The position numbers and the translations under genes are program-made. Shown here one piece after another: positions 25,716-34,171 of a stretch of 64,000 nt of DNA. This DNA comes from Mycolicibacterium porcinum (GTDB taxonomy: Bacteria > Actinomycetota > Actinomycetes > Mycobacteriales > Mycobacteriaceae). The stretch covers positions 108,409 through 172,408 of the forward strand of contig MSTD01000007.1 in assembly GCA_001942045.1 (NCBI GenBank), written 5' to 3'. The notes beneath the pieces were generated by a model. It worked only from the letters and a program-made list of their open reading frames with translations, was not told the DNA's origin and did no database searches. The first letter of the stretch is position 1; the number at the start of each line of letters is the position of its first letter.

Positions 25716-27412
25716 TCGACCGGCTGACCCGTATGCAGTTGATGATCTTCGGGGTCGTCACCGTCCTCACCGTCAGTGCGATTTCGCTGTTCTATCTGCA
25801 TCTGCCTGCTGCGGTGGGGATCGGCACGTATCACGTCAACGCCAACTTCGTCACCGGCGGCGGGATCTACCAGAACGCCAACGTCACCTACCGCGGTGTC
25901 ACGGTCGGCCGGGTGGATTCGGTGGGCCTGGCTCCCGACGGCGTGGTCGCCAGAATGCAGCTCAACAGCAGCACGGCCATTCCGGAGAACGTCACCGCGA
26001 CGGTCAAGAGTGTGTCGGCCGTCGGTGAGCAGTACATCGACCTGATTCCGCCGGAATCCCCTTCGGCCGACAAGCTGCGCAACGGCGCGACCATCGATCA
26101 GCAGAACACCCGCGTGGGCCAGGACATCGCCGGCATGCTGCACGAGGCCGACACTCTGGTCAACAGCATCGGAAACAGTCGGCTTCAGGATCTGCTGCGC
26201 GAGACGTTCAAGGCGTTCAACGGATCCGGGCCGGAATTGGCGCGGCTCATCGAGTCGTCGCGCCTGCTGATCGATGAGGCCAATGCCAGCTCCGGTGAGA
26301 CCACCCAGCTGATCGATCAGGCCGGGCCGTTCCTGGAAGCCCAGATGCGCAGCGGTGACAACATCCGCTCGCTGGCCGACGGGCTGGCTCGGTTCACCGG
26401 TGAGGTCAACAAGGCCGACCCGCAGCTGCGCACCACGCTGAAGACCGTTCCCGGCACCACCGAAGCGGCCAACACCGCGTTCAGCGGTATCCGCCCGACG
26501 TTCCCGGTGCTGGCGGCCAACCTGGCCAACTTCGGCCGGATCGGCGTGATCTACAGCAAGTCGCTCGAGCAGGCGCTGGTGATCTTCCCGGCCTTGATGG
26601 CCGCGCTGAACACCGTGGCTGGCGGCGTGCCCTCTGACGAGGGCGGCAAGCTGGACTTCAAGGTCGACCTTGGCGACGCACCGCCGTGCTTGACGGGCTT
26701 CCTGCCGCCGACCCAGACCCGGTCTCCGGCTGATCTGACCCTGCGGGATCTGCCGACCGACATGTACTGCAAGACCGCGCAGAACGATCCTGCCGTCGTG
26801 CGTGGCGCGCGTAACTACCCGTGCCAGGAGTTCCCGGGCAAGCGGGCTCCGACGATTCAGTTGTGCCGCGACCCCAAGGGCTACATCCCGGTGGGCACCA
26901 ACCCGTGGCGTGGCCCGCCGGTGCCGTACGGAACCCCCATCGAGGACGGGCGCAACATCCTGCCGCCCAACAAGTTCCCGATGATCCCGCCACAGGTCGA
27001 TCCGGATCCGGGCCCGCCGGTGGTGCAACTGCCGCCGGGTGTGGAACCGGGGCCGGGCCCGGCGCCGCACGCGCCGTTCCCGCTGCCGGTGCCGCCGAAC
27101 AAGCCGGGCCCGCAGCCCCCGCCGTGGCCGTACTTCGCGCCGCCGGACCAGCTCGTGCCGCCGTACGGCCGGACGCCTCCGGGCGCACCCGAACCGGCTC
27201 CGGCACCGGAAGCTCCGGCGCCGGCTCCGGATGCACCGTTGCCGGCCGAGGCACCACCTCTGGCCAGCGCACCCGCAACGGGCACCTACGATCAGCACAG
27301 TGGGGTCTTCGCTGACGCCGATGGCGGCACCGGTGTGTATGCAGCCGGCGCCGACAATCTGCACCCCGCGGAGACCTGGGTAGACCTGATGCTGGATCCA
27401 AGGCAGGCTTGA
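25712..27412 (+). CDS. mce4F: Mce-family protein Mce4F
   Basis: The largest Mce4 subunit, 566 residues. It has an N-terminal anchor (about residues 9-30), an MCE domain (FVTGGGIYQNANVTYRGVTV, then GRVDSVGLAPD), a helical region to about residue 300, a cysteine-containing segment, and a long proline-rich tail (about residues 420-530). Mce4F ends the shuttle-subunit series. The TGA overlaps the ATG of the next gene (TGATG). Confidence 0.95.
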   Translation: MIDRLTRMQLMIFGVVTVLTVSAISLFYLHLPAAVGIGTYHVNANFVTGGGIYQNANVTYRGVTVGRVDSVGLAPDGVVARMQLNSSTAIPENVTATVKSVSAVGEQYIDLIPPESPSADKLRNGATIDQQNTRVGQDIAGMLHEADTLVNSIGNSRLQDLLRETFKAFNGSGPELARLIESSRLLIDEANASSGETTQLIDQAGPFLEAQMRSGDNIRSLADGLARFTGEVNKADPQLRTTLKTVPGTTEAANTAFSGIRPTFPVLAANLANFGRIGVIYSKSLEQALVIFPALMAALNTVAGGVPSDEGGKLDFKVDLGDAPPCLTGFLPPTQTRSPADLTLRDLPTDMYCKTAQNDPAVVRGARNYPCQEFPGKRAPTIQLCRDPKGYIPVGTNPWRGPPVPYGTPIEDGRNILPPNKFPMIPPQVDPDPGPPVVQLPPGVEPGPGPAPHAPFPLPVPPNKPGPQPPPWPYFAPPDQLVPPYGRTPPGAPEPAPAPEAPAPAPDAPLPAEAPPLASAPATGTYDQHSGVFADADGGTGVYAAGADNLHPAETWVDLMLDPRQA

Positions 27413-28110
27413 TGACGGAAGAAACGGCCTCGAACAAGAGGCCGGCGCGTAGGCGCGCGTCCAGGGCGGCCGGCCCGACCGGGGCCGCGACCGCCGTGGA
27501 GGTGACCTCACCCGCGGTGGTGGTCGATTCGTCGACCACCACGGCGGCCCGAGCGCCGAAGCTCACCCCGCTGAAGGCGCCGCCGCGCCGACGTGCCCAC
27601 AGCCGGATCGTCGCGGTGGTGGCGGTCCTGGTGCTGGCGGTGGCCACCGCCGCGCTGGGCACGCTGGCTTACGTCATGAGCGATCAGCAGCGCGGTGTCG
27701 AGAATGCGCAGGCCCGCAACGAACGCTTCGTCGACACCGGCAAGCAGACCGTGATCAACATGTTCACCTACACGCAGAACACCATCGATGAGAGCGTGAA
27801 GCGCTTCATCGACGGGACCAGCGGGCCGCTGCGCGACATGATGAGTCAGGGCAACAACGCCGACAATCTCAAGGCGTTGTTCCGTGACACCCAGGCCAGC
27901 TCGGAAGCCGTGGTCAACGGCGCGGCGCTGGAGAAGGTCGATGAGATCGCCGGTAATGCCTCGGTGCTGGTGGCGGTGCGCGTCACGGTCAGCGACATGG
28001 ACGGGGTCAATTCCCCGACCCGTCCGTACCGGCTGCGGGTGATCGTTCACGAGGACGACAACGGGCACATGACCGGATACGACCTCAAGTACCCAGACGG
28101 TGGAAACTGA
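27412..28110 (+). CDS. mam4A: Mce-associated membrane protein Mam4A
   Basis: Protein of 232 residues at the position of Rv3493c. It has a basic, Ala/Thr-rich N-terminal stretch, one transmembrane helix (about residues 63-86, VAVVAVLVLAVATAALGTLA), and an external domain of the NTF2-like fold common to Mce-associated proteins (NERFVDTGKQTVINMFTYTQ and following). Mam proteins are believed to stabilise the Mce transporter. The ATG at 27412 overlaps the mce4F stop; a TTG one codon upstream is less likely. Confidence 0.9.
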   Translation: MTEETASNKRPARRRASRAAGPTGAATAVEVTSPAVVVDSSTTTAARAPKLTPLKAPPRRRAHSRIVAVVAVLVLAVATAALGTLAYVMSDQQRGVENAQARNERFVDTGKQTVINMFTYTQNTIDESVKRFIDGTSGPLRDMMSQGNNADNLKALFRDTQASSEAVVNGAALEKVDEIAGNASVLVAVRVTVSDMDGVNSPTRPYRLRVIVHEDDNGHMTGYDLKYPDGGN

Positions 28111-28595
28111 TGCGTTCTAAGTTCGTTGGTCTGCTGATCGGCCTCCTCACGGTGGCCTTCGTCGCGCTCGGCGCGGTCGGCGGATCGTTGTACTGGAACC
28201 GCGTGGTGCAACGCGGCCAGGAGATCGCCCGGGCCGAGTTGCCGGCCGTGGCGGCCGAACAGATCCCGAAGGTGTTCGGGTACGACTACCAGACCGTCGA
28301 GCGCAGCTTGACCGAGACCTATCCGCTGCTCGCCCCGGACTTCCGGCAGAAGTTCGAGCAGGACGCCACCGCCAAGGTGATTCCCGAGGCGCGCAAGCGT
28401 CAGCTCGTCGTCCAGATCAGTGTCGTCGGTGTCGGTGTGATGACCGCCGAACGCGAGTCGGGATCGGTGCTGGTGTACATGAACCGCACGGTGACCGACC
28501 AGTCCCGCCAGCCGTTGTACGACGGCAGCCGGTTGCGGGTCGACTACCGCAAGATCGGCGGGAACTGGCTGATCAACGCGATCAGCCCGATTTAG
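28110..28595 (+). CDS. mam4B: Mce-associated membrane protein Mam4B
   Basis: Protein of 161 residues, counterpart of Rv3492c. An N-terminal transmembrane helix (about residues 6-27) precedes an external domain like that of Mam4A, ending YRKIGGNWLINAISPI. Start overlaps the mam4A stop (TGATG). Last gene of the mce4 operon; it meets otsA tail-to-tail with only 12 bp between and no strong hairpin. Confidence 0.9.
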   Translation: MRSKFVGLLIGLLTVAFVALGAVGGSLYWNRVVQRGQEIARAELPAVAAEQIPKVFGYDYQTVERSLTETYPLLAPDFRQKFEQDATAKVIPEARKRQLVVQISVVGVGVMTAERESGSVLVYMNRTVTDQSRQPLYDGSRLRVDYRKIGGNWLINAISPI

Positions 28596-28607
28596 TCCGG
28601 TTCAGGC

Positions 28608-30053
28608 TCACTTGGATTGGGTCAGAGCGTCCAAGAACGCCCGGGCCCAGCGGTCGACGTCATGGGCCAGCACCTGCCGGCGCAGGGCCCGCATCCGCCG
28701 CTTGCCCTCTTCAGGGCTCTGCTCCAGCGCCGCCTCGATGGCATCCTTGACGCCCTCGAGGTGGTGCGGATTGATCAGGTAGGCCTGACGCAGCTCGGCG
28801 GCCGCACCGGTGAACTCGGACAGCACCAACGCCCCGCCCAGGTCGCTGCGGCAGGCGACGTACTCCTTGGCGACCAGGTTCATGCCATCGCGCAGCGGGG
28901 TGACCAGCATGACGTCGGCCGCGACGAAGAATGCGATGAGCTCGTCGCGCGGCACCGGACGGTGCACGTAGTGCACGACGGGGTGCCCGACCTCGCCGAA
29001 CTCGCCGTTGATGTGCCCGACCTGGCGTTCGATGTCCTCGCGCATCGCCTTGTAGCTCTCGACCCGCTCGCGGCTGGGTGTGGCCAGCTGGACCAGCACG
29101 GTGTCGTCGCGTTTGACCCGCTGCTCTTCGAGCAGCTCGGAGAACGCGCGCAGCCGCACGTCGATGCCCTTGGTGTAGTCGAGCCGGTCGACGCCGAGCA
29201 GGATCTTGCGCGGGTTGCCGAGCTCGGCCCGGATCTGGCGGGCGCGTTGCCGGATCGTCCGGTTGCGCGCCTTGGCGTCCAGATCGGCCGAGTCGATCGA
29301 GATGGGGAAGGCTCCGACCCTGACGGTGCGGAAGCCGTAGGAGATCTCGCCGAAGCGGGAACGCACGCCGATCGAGGCGCGTGTGGTGTTGGCCCCGATC
29401 AGGCGGCGGGCCAGGACCAGGAAGTTCTGTGCGCCGCCGGCCAGGTGGAATCCGACCAGGTCGGCCCCGAGCAGTCCTTCCACGATCTCGCTGCGCCACG
29501 GCATCTGCATGAACAGCTCGACCGGCGGAAACGGAATATGCAGGAAGAAGCCGATGGTGAGGTCGGGGCGCAGCATGCGCAGCATCTTGGGGACGAGCTG
29601 CAGCTGATAGTCCTGGACCCAGACCGTGGCGTTGGGCGCGGCGGCGCGGGCCGTGGCCTCGGCGAAGCGCCGGTTCACGTCGACGTAGGCGTCCCACCAC
29701 TTGCGGTGGTATACGGGTTTGACGATGAGATCGTGGTACAGCGGCCACAGGGTGGCGTTGGAGAATCCCTCGTAATAGTCCGCCACGTCCTGTGCGGACA
29801 GTTCCACCGGGAAGAGCTGCAGGTCTTCCTCGACGATGGGCTCCTCGCCGCTGTCGGGGATACCGGCCCAGCCGATCCACGCCCCGCGGCGCTTACGCAG
29901 CAGCGGCTCGAGCGCGGTCACCAACCCGCCCGGGCTGCGCTTCCATGTTGTGCTGCCATCCGGCAACCGCTCCATGTCGATGGGCAGCCGGTTGGCCACC
30001 ACGACAAAGTCGGAGCTACCGGAGGCGGCCTTGGGGCCGCCATCCGGACTCAT
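28608..30053 (-). CDS. otsA: Trehalose-6-phosphate synthase OtsA
   Basis: GT20 glycosyltransferase of 481 residues. It begins with the family N-terminus [12 protein letters not shown], then [16 protein letters not shown] and [15 protein letters not shown] (sugar-nucleotide binding), and ends with [15 protein letters not shown]. It makes trehalose-6-phosphate from UDP- or ADP-glucose and glucose-6-phosphate; trehalose is a stress protectant and the base of mycolate glycolipids. Its ATG is directly after the stop of a 54-residue gene (TAAATG), so the two are co-translated. The order mce4-otsA matches M. tuberculosis, without Rv3491 between. Confidence 0.95.
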   Translation of the reverse strand: MSPDGGPKAASGSSDFVVVANRLPIDMERLPDGSTTWKRSPGGLVTALEPLLRKRRGAWIGWAGIPDSGEEPIVEEDLQLFPVELSAQDVADYYEGFSNATLWPLYHDLIVKPVYHRKWWDAYVDVNRRFAEATARAAAPNATVWVQDYQLQLVPKMLRMLRPDLTIGFFLHIPFPPVELFMQMPWRSEIVEGLLGADLVGFHLAGGAQNFLVLARRLIGANTTRASIGVRSRFGEISYGFRTVRVGAFPISIDSADLDAKARNRTIRQRARQIRAELGNPRKILLGVDRLDYTKGIDVRLRAFSELLEEQRVKRDDTVLVQLATPSRERVESYKAMREDIERQVGHINGEFGEVGHPVVHYVHRPVPRDELIAFFVAADVMLVTPLRDGMNLVAKEYVACRSDLGGALVLSEFTGAAAELRQAYLINPHHLEGVKDAIEAALEQSPEEGKRRMRALRRQVLAHDVDRWARAFLDALTQSK

Positions 30054-30218
30054 TTACGCCTCGGTTTTCGAGGGCCCAATGCCGAGCATGGACAGGAACA
30101 TCCGGCACTCGTCAGCGTCGGCGGCGTAGGTTGCGACGACGCGGCGGGCCTGGCTGGCGGTGCTGTCGGCGAGAGGCTCGACGTCGTCGATCTCGGCGGT
30201 TTCAGATTTCGCAGGCAT
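30054..30218 (-). CDS. Conserved 54-residue protein upstream of otsA
   Basis: Small acidic protein of 54 residues starting MPAKSETAEIDDVEPLADST, with a helical middle (QARRVVATYAADADECRMFL) and the end SMLGIGPSKTEA. It has no signal peptide or membrane segment, and a single Cys. Its TAA abuts the otsA ATG, so it is the first gene of an otsA operon. The same arrangement and size occurs at Rv3489 in M. tuberculosis. Function unknown; conservation beside otsA suggests a link to trehalose synthesis (inference). Confidence 0.75.
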   Translation of the reverse strand: MPAKSETAEIDDVEPLADSTASQARRVVATYAADADECRMFLSMLGIGPSKTEA

Positions 30219-30263
30219 GACACAACTGTATGCGACCGGGAGAACCCCGGTCGCGCCACGCCA

Positions 30264-30659
30264 TCAGCCGATGGAACCGTGCACTGTCGGGCTGCTGCCG
30301 ACGGTGGACTCCGGGACCGGCTGCGGCCCCTCCGACTGTGCTTCCTCGGCCAGACCGATGCACTCCCCGGAGTTGGCGCCGGTGCAGGGGATGGAGCCGC
30401 CGCCACCGGGCACGTTCACCGAGGGCAGGTCCGGGTTGGCGGGGGTGGCGCTGAATGCGCCGGGAGAGTTCGGCACGGTGTGCGGGACGCACACGCCGCT
30501 GTAGAGGTCTTCCTCTTCACCGGACGGGCAGGCCAGCGCCGGGCCGGACGACATGGGTACGGCGAGGGCTGCGATCGCCGGGGCGGTGGCTGCGGCGACC
30601 GCAAATCCACCGGCAAAGATCAGTCGTCGCATCGAGATCGGGAACGTGGCCATCGTCAT
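30264..30659 (-). CDS. Small secreted protein, tandem copy 3
   Basis: Secreted protein of 131 residues. The signal peptide (about residues 1-43) ends near ALA before CPSGEEEDLYSGVCVPHTVP. The mature part contains VPNSPG, NPDLPSVNVPGGGG and IPCTGANSGECIGLAEE, then a Pro/Glu-rich tail ending SSPTVHGSIG. Four cysteines are spaced as two pairs and would form disulfides outside the cell. Two paralogs follow upstream in tandem. Similar mycobacterial proteins carry the legacy name 'intersectin-EH binding protein Ibp1' (recalled, not checked). Translation start fits AGAGAAAG 4-6 nt before the ATG. Confidence 0.75.
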   Translation of the reverse strand: MTMATFPISMRRLIFAGGFAVAAATAPAIAALAVPMSSGPALACPSGEEEDLYSGVCVPHTVPNSPGAFSATPANPDLPSVNVPGGGGSIPCTGANSGECIGLAEEAQSEGPQPVPESTVGSSPTVHGSIG

Positions 30660-30761
30660 TGCTTTCTCTAGGTATTCGATTGTTGTGTTGGTGGGATTGT
30701 ATGGAGACTGTGAAAGATCTGCATCAGATCTACGAGTTGGCTGGGAAACCGTCCCAAACTG

Positions 30762-31100
30762 CTACGGGCTGGCGCTGATTGTTGAGCGTGGAATGGGTTG
30801 CGGCCCTTCGGCCTCGTCCTCCTCGGCCAGTCCGATGCATTCGCCGGCATTGTGGCCAGTGCAAGGGATTGCTCCACCGCCGCCGGGGAGGGCCACCGCC
30901 GGCAAATCCGGATTGCCGGGTATCCCGCTGAACGGGGACGGTGAATTCGGCACCAGAAATGGTGTGCACGTGGTCGTGTAGACGTCTTCTTCCTCGCCGG
31001 ACGTGCATGCCGCGTGTGCGGCCGGCGCTCCGAGCCACAGGGACAGGGCACAACCGGTGCCGGCGATGGACAGCGCGGCAGCCGCGACACGTGAATTCAC
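30762..31100 (-). CDS. Small secreted protein, tandem copy 2 (diverged)
   Basis: Paralog of 112 residues: signal peptide to about residue 30 (APAAHA), then CTSGEEEDVYTTTC, VPNSPSPFSG, NPDLPAVALPGGGG and IPCTGHNAGECIGLAEE. It ends ISASP and lacks the VHGSIG tail of its neighbours. The start is GTG at 31100; an in-frame TAG lies shortly upstream, so no other start is available. Unlike the flanking copies it has no AGAGAAAG leader, and a perfect hairpin abuts its start codon. Confidence 0.7.
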   Translation of the reverse strand: MNSRVAAAALSIAGTGCALSLWLGAPAAHAACTSGEEEDVYTTTCTPFLVPNSPSPFSGIPGNPDLPAVALPGGGGAIPCTGHNAGECIGLAEEDEAEGPQPIPRSTISASP

Positions 31101-31124
31101 CTCAGCAGTCTAGGACTGCTGAGG
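31100..31124 (-). terminator. Hairpin between tandem secreted-protein genes
   Basis: CCTCAGCAGTC and GACTGCTGAGG form a perfect 11-bp stem with a 3-nt loop. It is 32 bp past the stop of copy 1 and ends on the first base of the GTG of copy 2. It could terminate copy 1 transcription or mask the copy 2 start. Confidence 0.6.
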
Positions 31125-31156
31125 GTTCGCTGTGTGGCCTCTGCGGTGCGGCTGTG

Positions 31157-31546
31157 TCAGCCGATCGAACCGTGCACTGTCGGGCTGCTGCCGACCGTGG
31201 ACTGCGGGACGGGTTCGGGGCCTTCGGCCTGCTGTTCCTCGCCCAACCCGATGCACTCGCCGGAGTTCGCGCCGGTGCACGGAATTGCGCCGCCACCGTC
31301 CGGTGCGTTCACCGCGGGCAGATCCGGATTGCCCGCGACGCTGCTGAAATTGCCGGGAGAGTTCGGCACGATGTCGGGAACGCACACGTTGGTGAAGGTG
31401 TCCTCGGTCTCCCCGCTGGGGCACGAAGCCAGTGACTGCGCGGGCGTCGACACCACCGTCAGGACGGGGGCCGCGGCGATGGCCGTGGCGATGCCTGCCG
31501 CGACGGCGAAGCGGCGGACGAAAAGCGGGGAGATGGCCATTGCCAT
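31157..31546 (-). CDS. Small secreted protein, tandem copy 1
   Basis: Paralog of 129 residues. The signal peptide (about residues 1-40) is followed by CPSGETEDTFTNVC, VPNSPGNFSS, NPDLPAVNAPDGGG and IPCTGANSGECIGLGEE, and it ends SSPTVHGSIG exactly as copy 3. Its leader contains GAGAGAAAGC just before the ATG, as in copy 3, so the translation signal was duplicated with the gene. Function unknown; the Cys pairs and signal peptide indicate an exported, disulfide-stabilised protein. Confidence 0.75.
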   Translation of the reverse strand: MAMAISPLFVRRFAVAAGIATAIAAAPVLTVVSTPAQSLASCPSGETEDTFTNVCVPDIVPNSPGNFSSVAGNPDLPAVNAPDGGGAIPCTGANSGECIGLGEEQQAEGPEPVPQSTVGSSPTVHGSIG

Positions 31547-31744
31547 GCTTTCTCTCGGGGGCCTTGAATGGTTTGCTGATTACCCGGCCGCGGTGGTTTG
31601 ACGACGATCGACAATTCTGTCGTATGTCATTGATATCCTACGCTCTACAAGGGGAAATGGCCGTGAATTTCGTCGGCTCCGGCGCACGCTCGGTCGATAC
31701 TGTGAAGCGCCTGCGCGATAGCTGTGATCCCGGTGTGAGCCCGG

Positions 31745-31761
31745 TTACGTGATACACGTAA
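31745..31761. promoter_or_regulatory. Palindromic operator upstream of enoyl-CoA hydratase
   Basis: TTACGTGATACACGTAA is a perfect inverted repeat (7-bp arms, 3-bp centre), 45 bp before the hydratase ATG. The form suits a TetR- or GntR-type dimer; the cognate regulator is not evident in the window. Confidence 0.6.
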
Positions 31762-31806
31762 TGTGCAGTCTGTAACTTGCTTACCCTGCCTAAGAGGTGG
31801 TCCGAA

Positions 31807-32715
31807 ATGGTCAGTTCCGACGACACAGCCCGCCAGGTCGACTACGAGACGCTCGACGACGGACGCATCGCCCGGATCTGGTTGAACCGCCCCGGTGCCC
31901 AGAACGCCCAGTCCCGGACGCTGCTGGTGCAACTGGACGAGGCGTTCGGCCGAGCCGAGGCCGATGATGCGGTCCGCGTGGTGATCCTGGCCGCCCGCGG
32001 TAAGAACTTCTCGGCGGGCCACGACCTCGGTTCCGAGGAGGCGCTGGCCGAGCGTCAGCCGGGGCCGACCCAGCACCCGACGTTCCGCTCCCACGGCGCC
32101 ACCGCTGCCGGCGTGGCCGAACGAACCTATCTGCAGGAGTGGCACTTCTATTTCGAGAACACCCGGCGTTGGCGTGATCTGCGCAAGATCACCATCGCTC
32201 AGGTGCAGGGCAACGCGATCTCGGCGGCCCTGATGCTGATCTGGGCCTGCGACCTGATCGTGGCCGCCGATGATGCCAAGTTCAGCGACGTCGTCGGGGT
32301 GCGGATGGGGATGCCGGGCGTCGAGTATTACGCCCACCCGTGGGAGTTCGGCGCCCGCAAGGCCAAAGAGCTACTGCTGACCGGTGATTCGATCGATGCC
32401 GATGAGGCGTACCGGCTGGGCATGGTGTCCAAGGTGTTCGCGCGCGACGAACTCGAAGACAAGACACTGGAATTCGCGCGGCGTATCGCCGAGCGGCCGA
32501 CCATGGCGGCCCTGCTGGTCAAGGATTCCGTCAACGCGGCCAGCGACGCGATGGGTTTCACCGAAGCGCTGCGTCATGCTTTCCACATTCACGAACTCGG
32601 GCACGCGCACTGGGCGTCGGCCAACGAGAACCGCTGGCCGGTGGGCATGCCGCCCGATGTTCCCGACTGGCGGACGCTCGGGGCTCCCAAGCCCGCTCGG
32701 CGTGATACACCATGA
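31807..32715 (+). CDS. Enoyl-CoA hydratase/isomerase family protein
   Basis: Crotonase-fold protein of 302 residues. The oxyanion-hole loops are GKNFSAGHDL and VQGNAISAALMLIWACDLIV, followed by FSDVVGVRMGMPGVEYYAHP. It acts on a CoA thioester; hydratase, isomerase or hydrolase activity cannot be told apart. The ATG at 31807 is chosen because AGAGGTGG lies about 7 nt upstream and the conserved part starts there. ATGA overlap joins it to the following SDR, giving a two-gene operon behind the palindrome at 31745. An internal segment of about 30 residues after the first loop (LAERQPGPTQHPTF and on) is longer than in standard hydratases. Confidence 0.85.
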   Translation: MVSSDDTARQVDYETLDDGRIARIWLNRPGAQNAQSRTLLVQLDEAFGRAEADDAVRVVILAARGKNFSAGHDLGSEEALAERQPGPTQHPTFRSHGATAAGVAERTYLQEWHFYFENTRRWRDLRKITIAQVQGNAISAALMLIWACDLIVAADDAKFSDVVGVRMGMPGVEYYAHPWEFGARKAKELLLTGDSIDADEAYRLGMVSKVFARDELEDKTLEFARRIAERPTMAALLVKDSVNAASDAMGFTEALRHAFHIHELGHAHWASANENRWPVGMPPDVPDWRTLGAPKPARRDTP

Positions 32716-33554
32716 CCATGCAGATTTCGTTAGAGGATCGAACTTATCTGGTCAGCGGTGGTGGTAGCGGCATCGGCAAGGGTGCCGCGGCCGCCATCGT
32801 CGCCGCCGGCGGTAACGCCCTGCTGATCGGGCGTAACGCTGACAAGCTGAGCGCCGCGGCCGACGAGCTCAACGCCCAGGGGCCCGGATCGGTGCGTTAC
32901 GAGCCTGCCGACGTCACCAACGAGGACGAGGTCCGCCGCGCGGTCGACGTGGCCACCGCATGGAACGGCCAACTGAACGGTGTGGTGCACAGTGCCGGTG
33001 GGTCGCTGACGATCGGTCCGATCACCCAGATCGACTCCGAACTGTGGCGCCAGACCGTCGATCTCAACGTCAACGGAACCATGTATCTGATCAAGCACGC
33101 GGGCCGGGAGATGGTCCGGGCCGGCGGCGGCTCGTTCGTCGGCATCTCGTCGATCGCCTCGACCAACACCCACCGCTGGTTCGGTGCTTATGGCGTCAGC
33201 AAGGCCGCATTCGACCATCTGCTCAAACTGGCCGCCGACGAGATGGGACCGTCCTCGGTGCGGTTCAACAGCATTCGGCCCGGACTGACCAGGACCGAGA
33301 TGGTCGGCCCGGTCTTCGAGTTGCCGGCAGCCAGCGACGACTACAAGGCCTGCACCCCGATGCCGCGGTTCGGCGAGGTCGAGGACATCGCCAACCTCGC
33401 GGTGTTCCTGCTCAGCGACGCCGCCGGCTGGATCACCGGTCAGTCCATCGGTGTCGACGGTGGACACAGCCTGCGCCGCGGCCCCGACATCTCCGGAATG
33501 CTGGAGCCGCTGTACGGCGTCGACGGCCTCCGCGGCGTCGTCCCGAGCGAGTAA
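32712..33554 (+). CDS. Short-chain dehydrogenase/reductase
   Basis: Classical SDR of 280 residues: cofactor loop SGGGSGIGKG, NADP/NAD-binding GRNADKL, and catalytic ISSIAS...YGVSK (Ser, Tyr, Lys). It probably oxidises or reduces a hydroxyacyl-CoA made by the hydratase with which it overlaps by 4 bp (inference). C-terminus GQSIGVDGGHSLRRGPDISG is typical of 2,4-dienoyl/3-oxoacyl reductase-like SDRs. Confidence 0.85.
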   Translation: MTMQISLEDRTYLVSGGGSGIGKGAAAAIVAAGGNALLIGRNADKLSAAADELNAQGPGSVRYEPADVTNEDEVRRAVDVATAWNGQLNGVVHSAGGSLTIGPITQIDSELWRQTVDLNVNGTMYLIKHAGREMVRAGGGSFVGISSIASTNTHRWFGAYGVSKAAFDHLLKLAADEMGPSSVRFNSIRPGLTRTEMVGPVFELPAASDDYKACTPMPRFGEVEDIANLAVFLLSDAAGWITGQSIGVDGGHSLRRGPDISGMLEPLYGVDGLRGVVPSE

Positions 33555-33561
33555 TCGTGTG

Positions 33562-33696
33562 CTAGGCCGGGTGGTTTCCCCCGGCCTCCCACGCGCTCAG
33601 CGCACCCGCCGCCGACCAATCCAGATCGCCGCCGCCCGTGGCGAGCAGCGTGAGGAAGCGGTCCCGCAGCAGACTCCCGACGAATCCGATCTTCAT
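33562..33696 (-). pseudogene. Possible internally deleted NAD-dependent dehydrogenase remnant
   Basis: A 44-codon frame starts MKIGFVG, like the Rossmann start of 3-hydroxyisobutyrate dehydrogenase-type enzymes (MKIGFIGLGNMG). It jumps at once to LLRDRFLTLLATGGGDLDWS, which looks like the C-terminal helix of the same family. This reads as a gene whose centre was deleted in frame. GGAGG lies one base before the ATG. It could equally be an unrelated small protein. Confidence 0.35.
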
Positions 33697-33736
33697 ACCT
33701 CCACTCTGACCGACTACGTTGACGACGGGAGGCGTG

Positions 33737-34171
33737 ATGAAGTTCTCGACAGTGATGTTCCAGGACGGCAACAACACCGGCATCGAAGTTCCCGCCGACG
33801 TGGTGGAGGCACTGGCCGCGGGCAAACGCCCGGCCGTGGTGGTCGATGTGAACGGGTACCGGTACCGCTCGACGATCGCGCCGATGGGCGGCAAGTTCCT
33901 GATCCCGTTCAGCGCCGAGCGCCGCAGTGAATCGGGTATCGGCGGTGGCGATGCTATCGACGTGGAACTGACCGTCGACACCGAGCCGCGCACCGTGACG
34001 GTGCCCGACGATCTGCGGGCCGCTATCGACCGATCACCGGGCGCTGCCGCCCAGTGGGAACGCCTGTCCTACAGCAAGCAGAAGGCGCACGTCACGTCGG
34101 TGGAAGGGGCCAAGGCCGCCGAGACCCGGGCCCGACGCATCGCGAAAGTCATTGCTGAGCTAGGGGCTTGA
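33737..34171 (+). CDS. DUF1905/YdeI (OmdA-like) protein
   Basis: Protein of 144 residues with two parts. A DUF1905 beta-barrel-like half (FSTVMFQDGNNTGIEVPADV to VELTVDTEPRTVTVPDDL) is followed by the YdeI/OmdA helical tail (RSPGAAAQWERLSYSKQKAH and on, with RARRIAKVIAEL). The family is linked loosely to bacteriocin protection; no enzymatic role is established. The ATG at 33737 follows GGGAGG by 4 nt. It overlaps the 3' end of the minus-strand iron-sulfur subunit gene by 23 bp. Confidence 0.8.
   Translation: MKFSTVMFQDGNNTGIEVPADVVEALAAGKRPAVVVDVNGYRYRSTIAPMGGKFLIPFSAERRSESGIGGGDAIDVELTVDTEPRTVTVPDDLRAAIDRSPGAAAQWERLSYSKQKAHVTSVEGAKAAETRARRIAKVIAELGA

Noticed and set aside
25496..27511. Very long open frame on the minus strand opposite mce4E/mce4F
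   Set aside because: It is the high-GC antisense shadow of mce4F. Its translation is Arg/Pro/Gly-rich low-complexity sequence without any domain, while the plus strand has an unbroken operon.
30714..30730. AGATCT-N5-AGATCT repeat upstream of the third secreted-protein gene
   Set aside because: Each half is itself a 6-bp palindrome and short enough to occur by chance.
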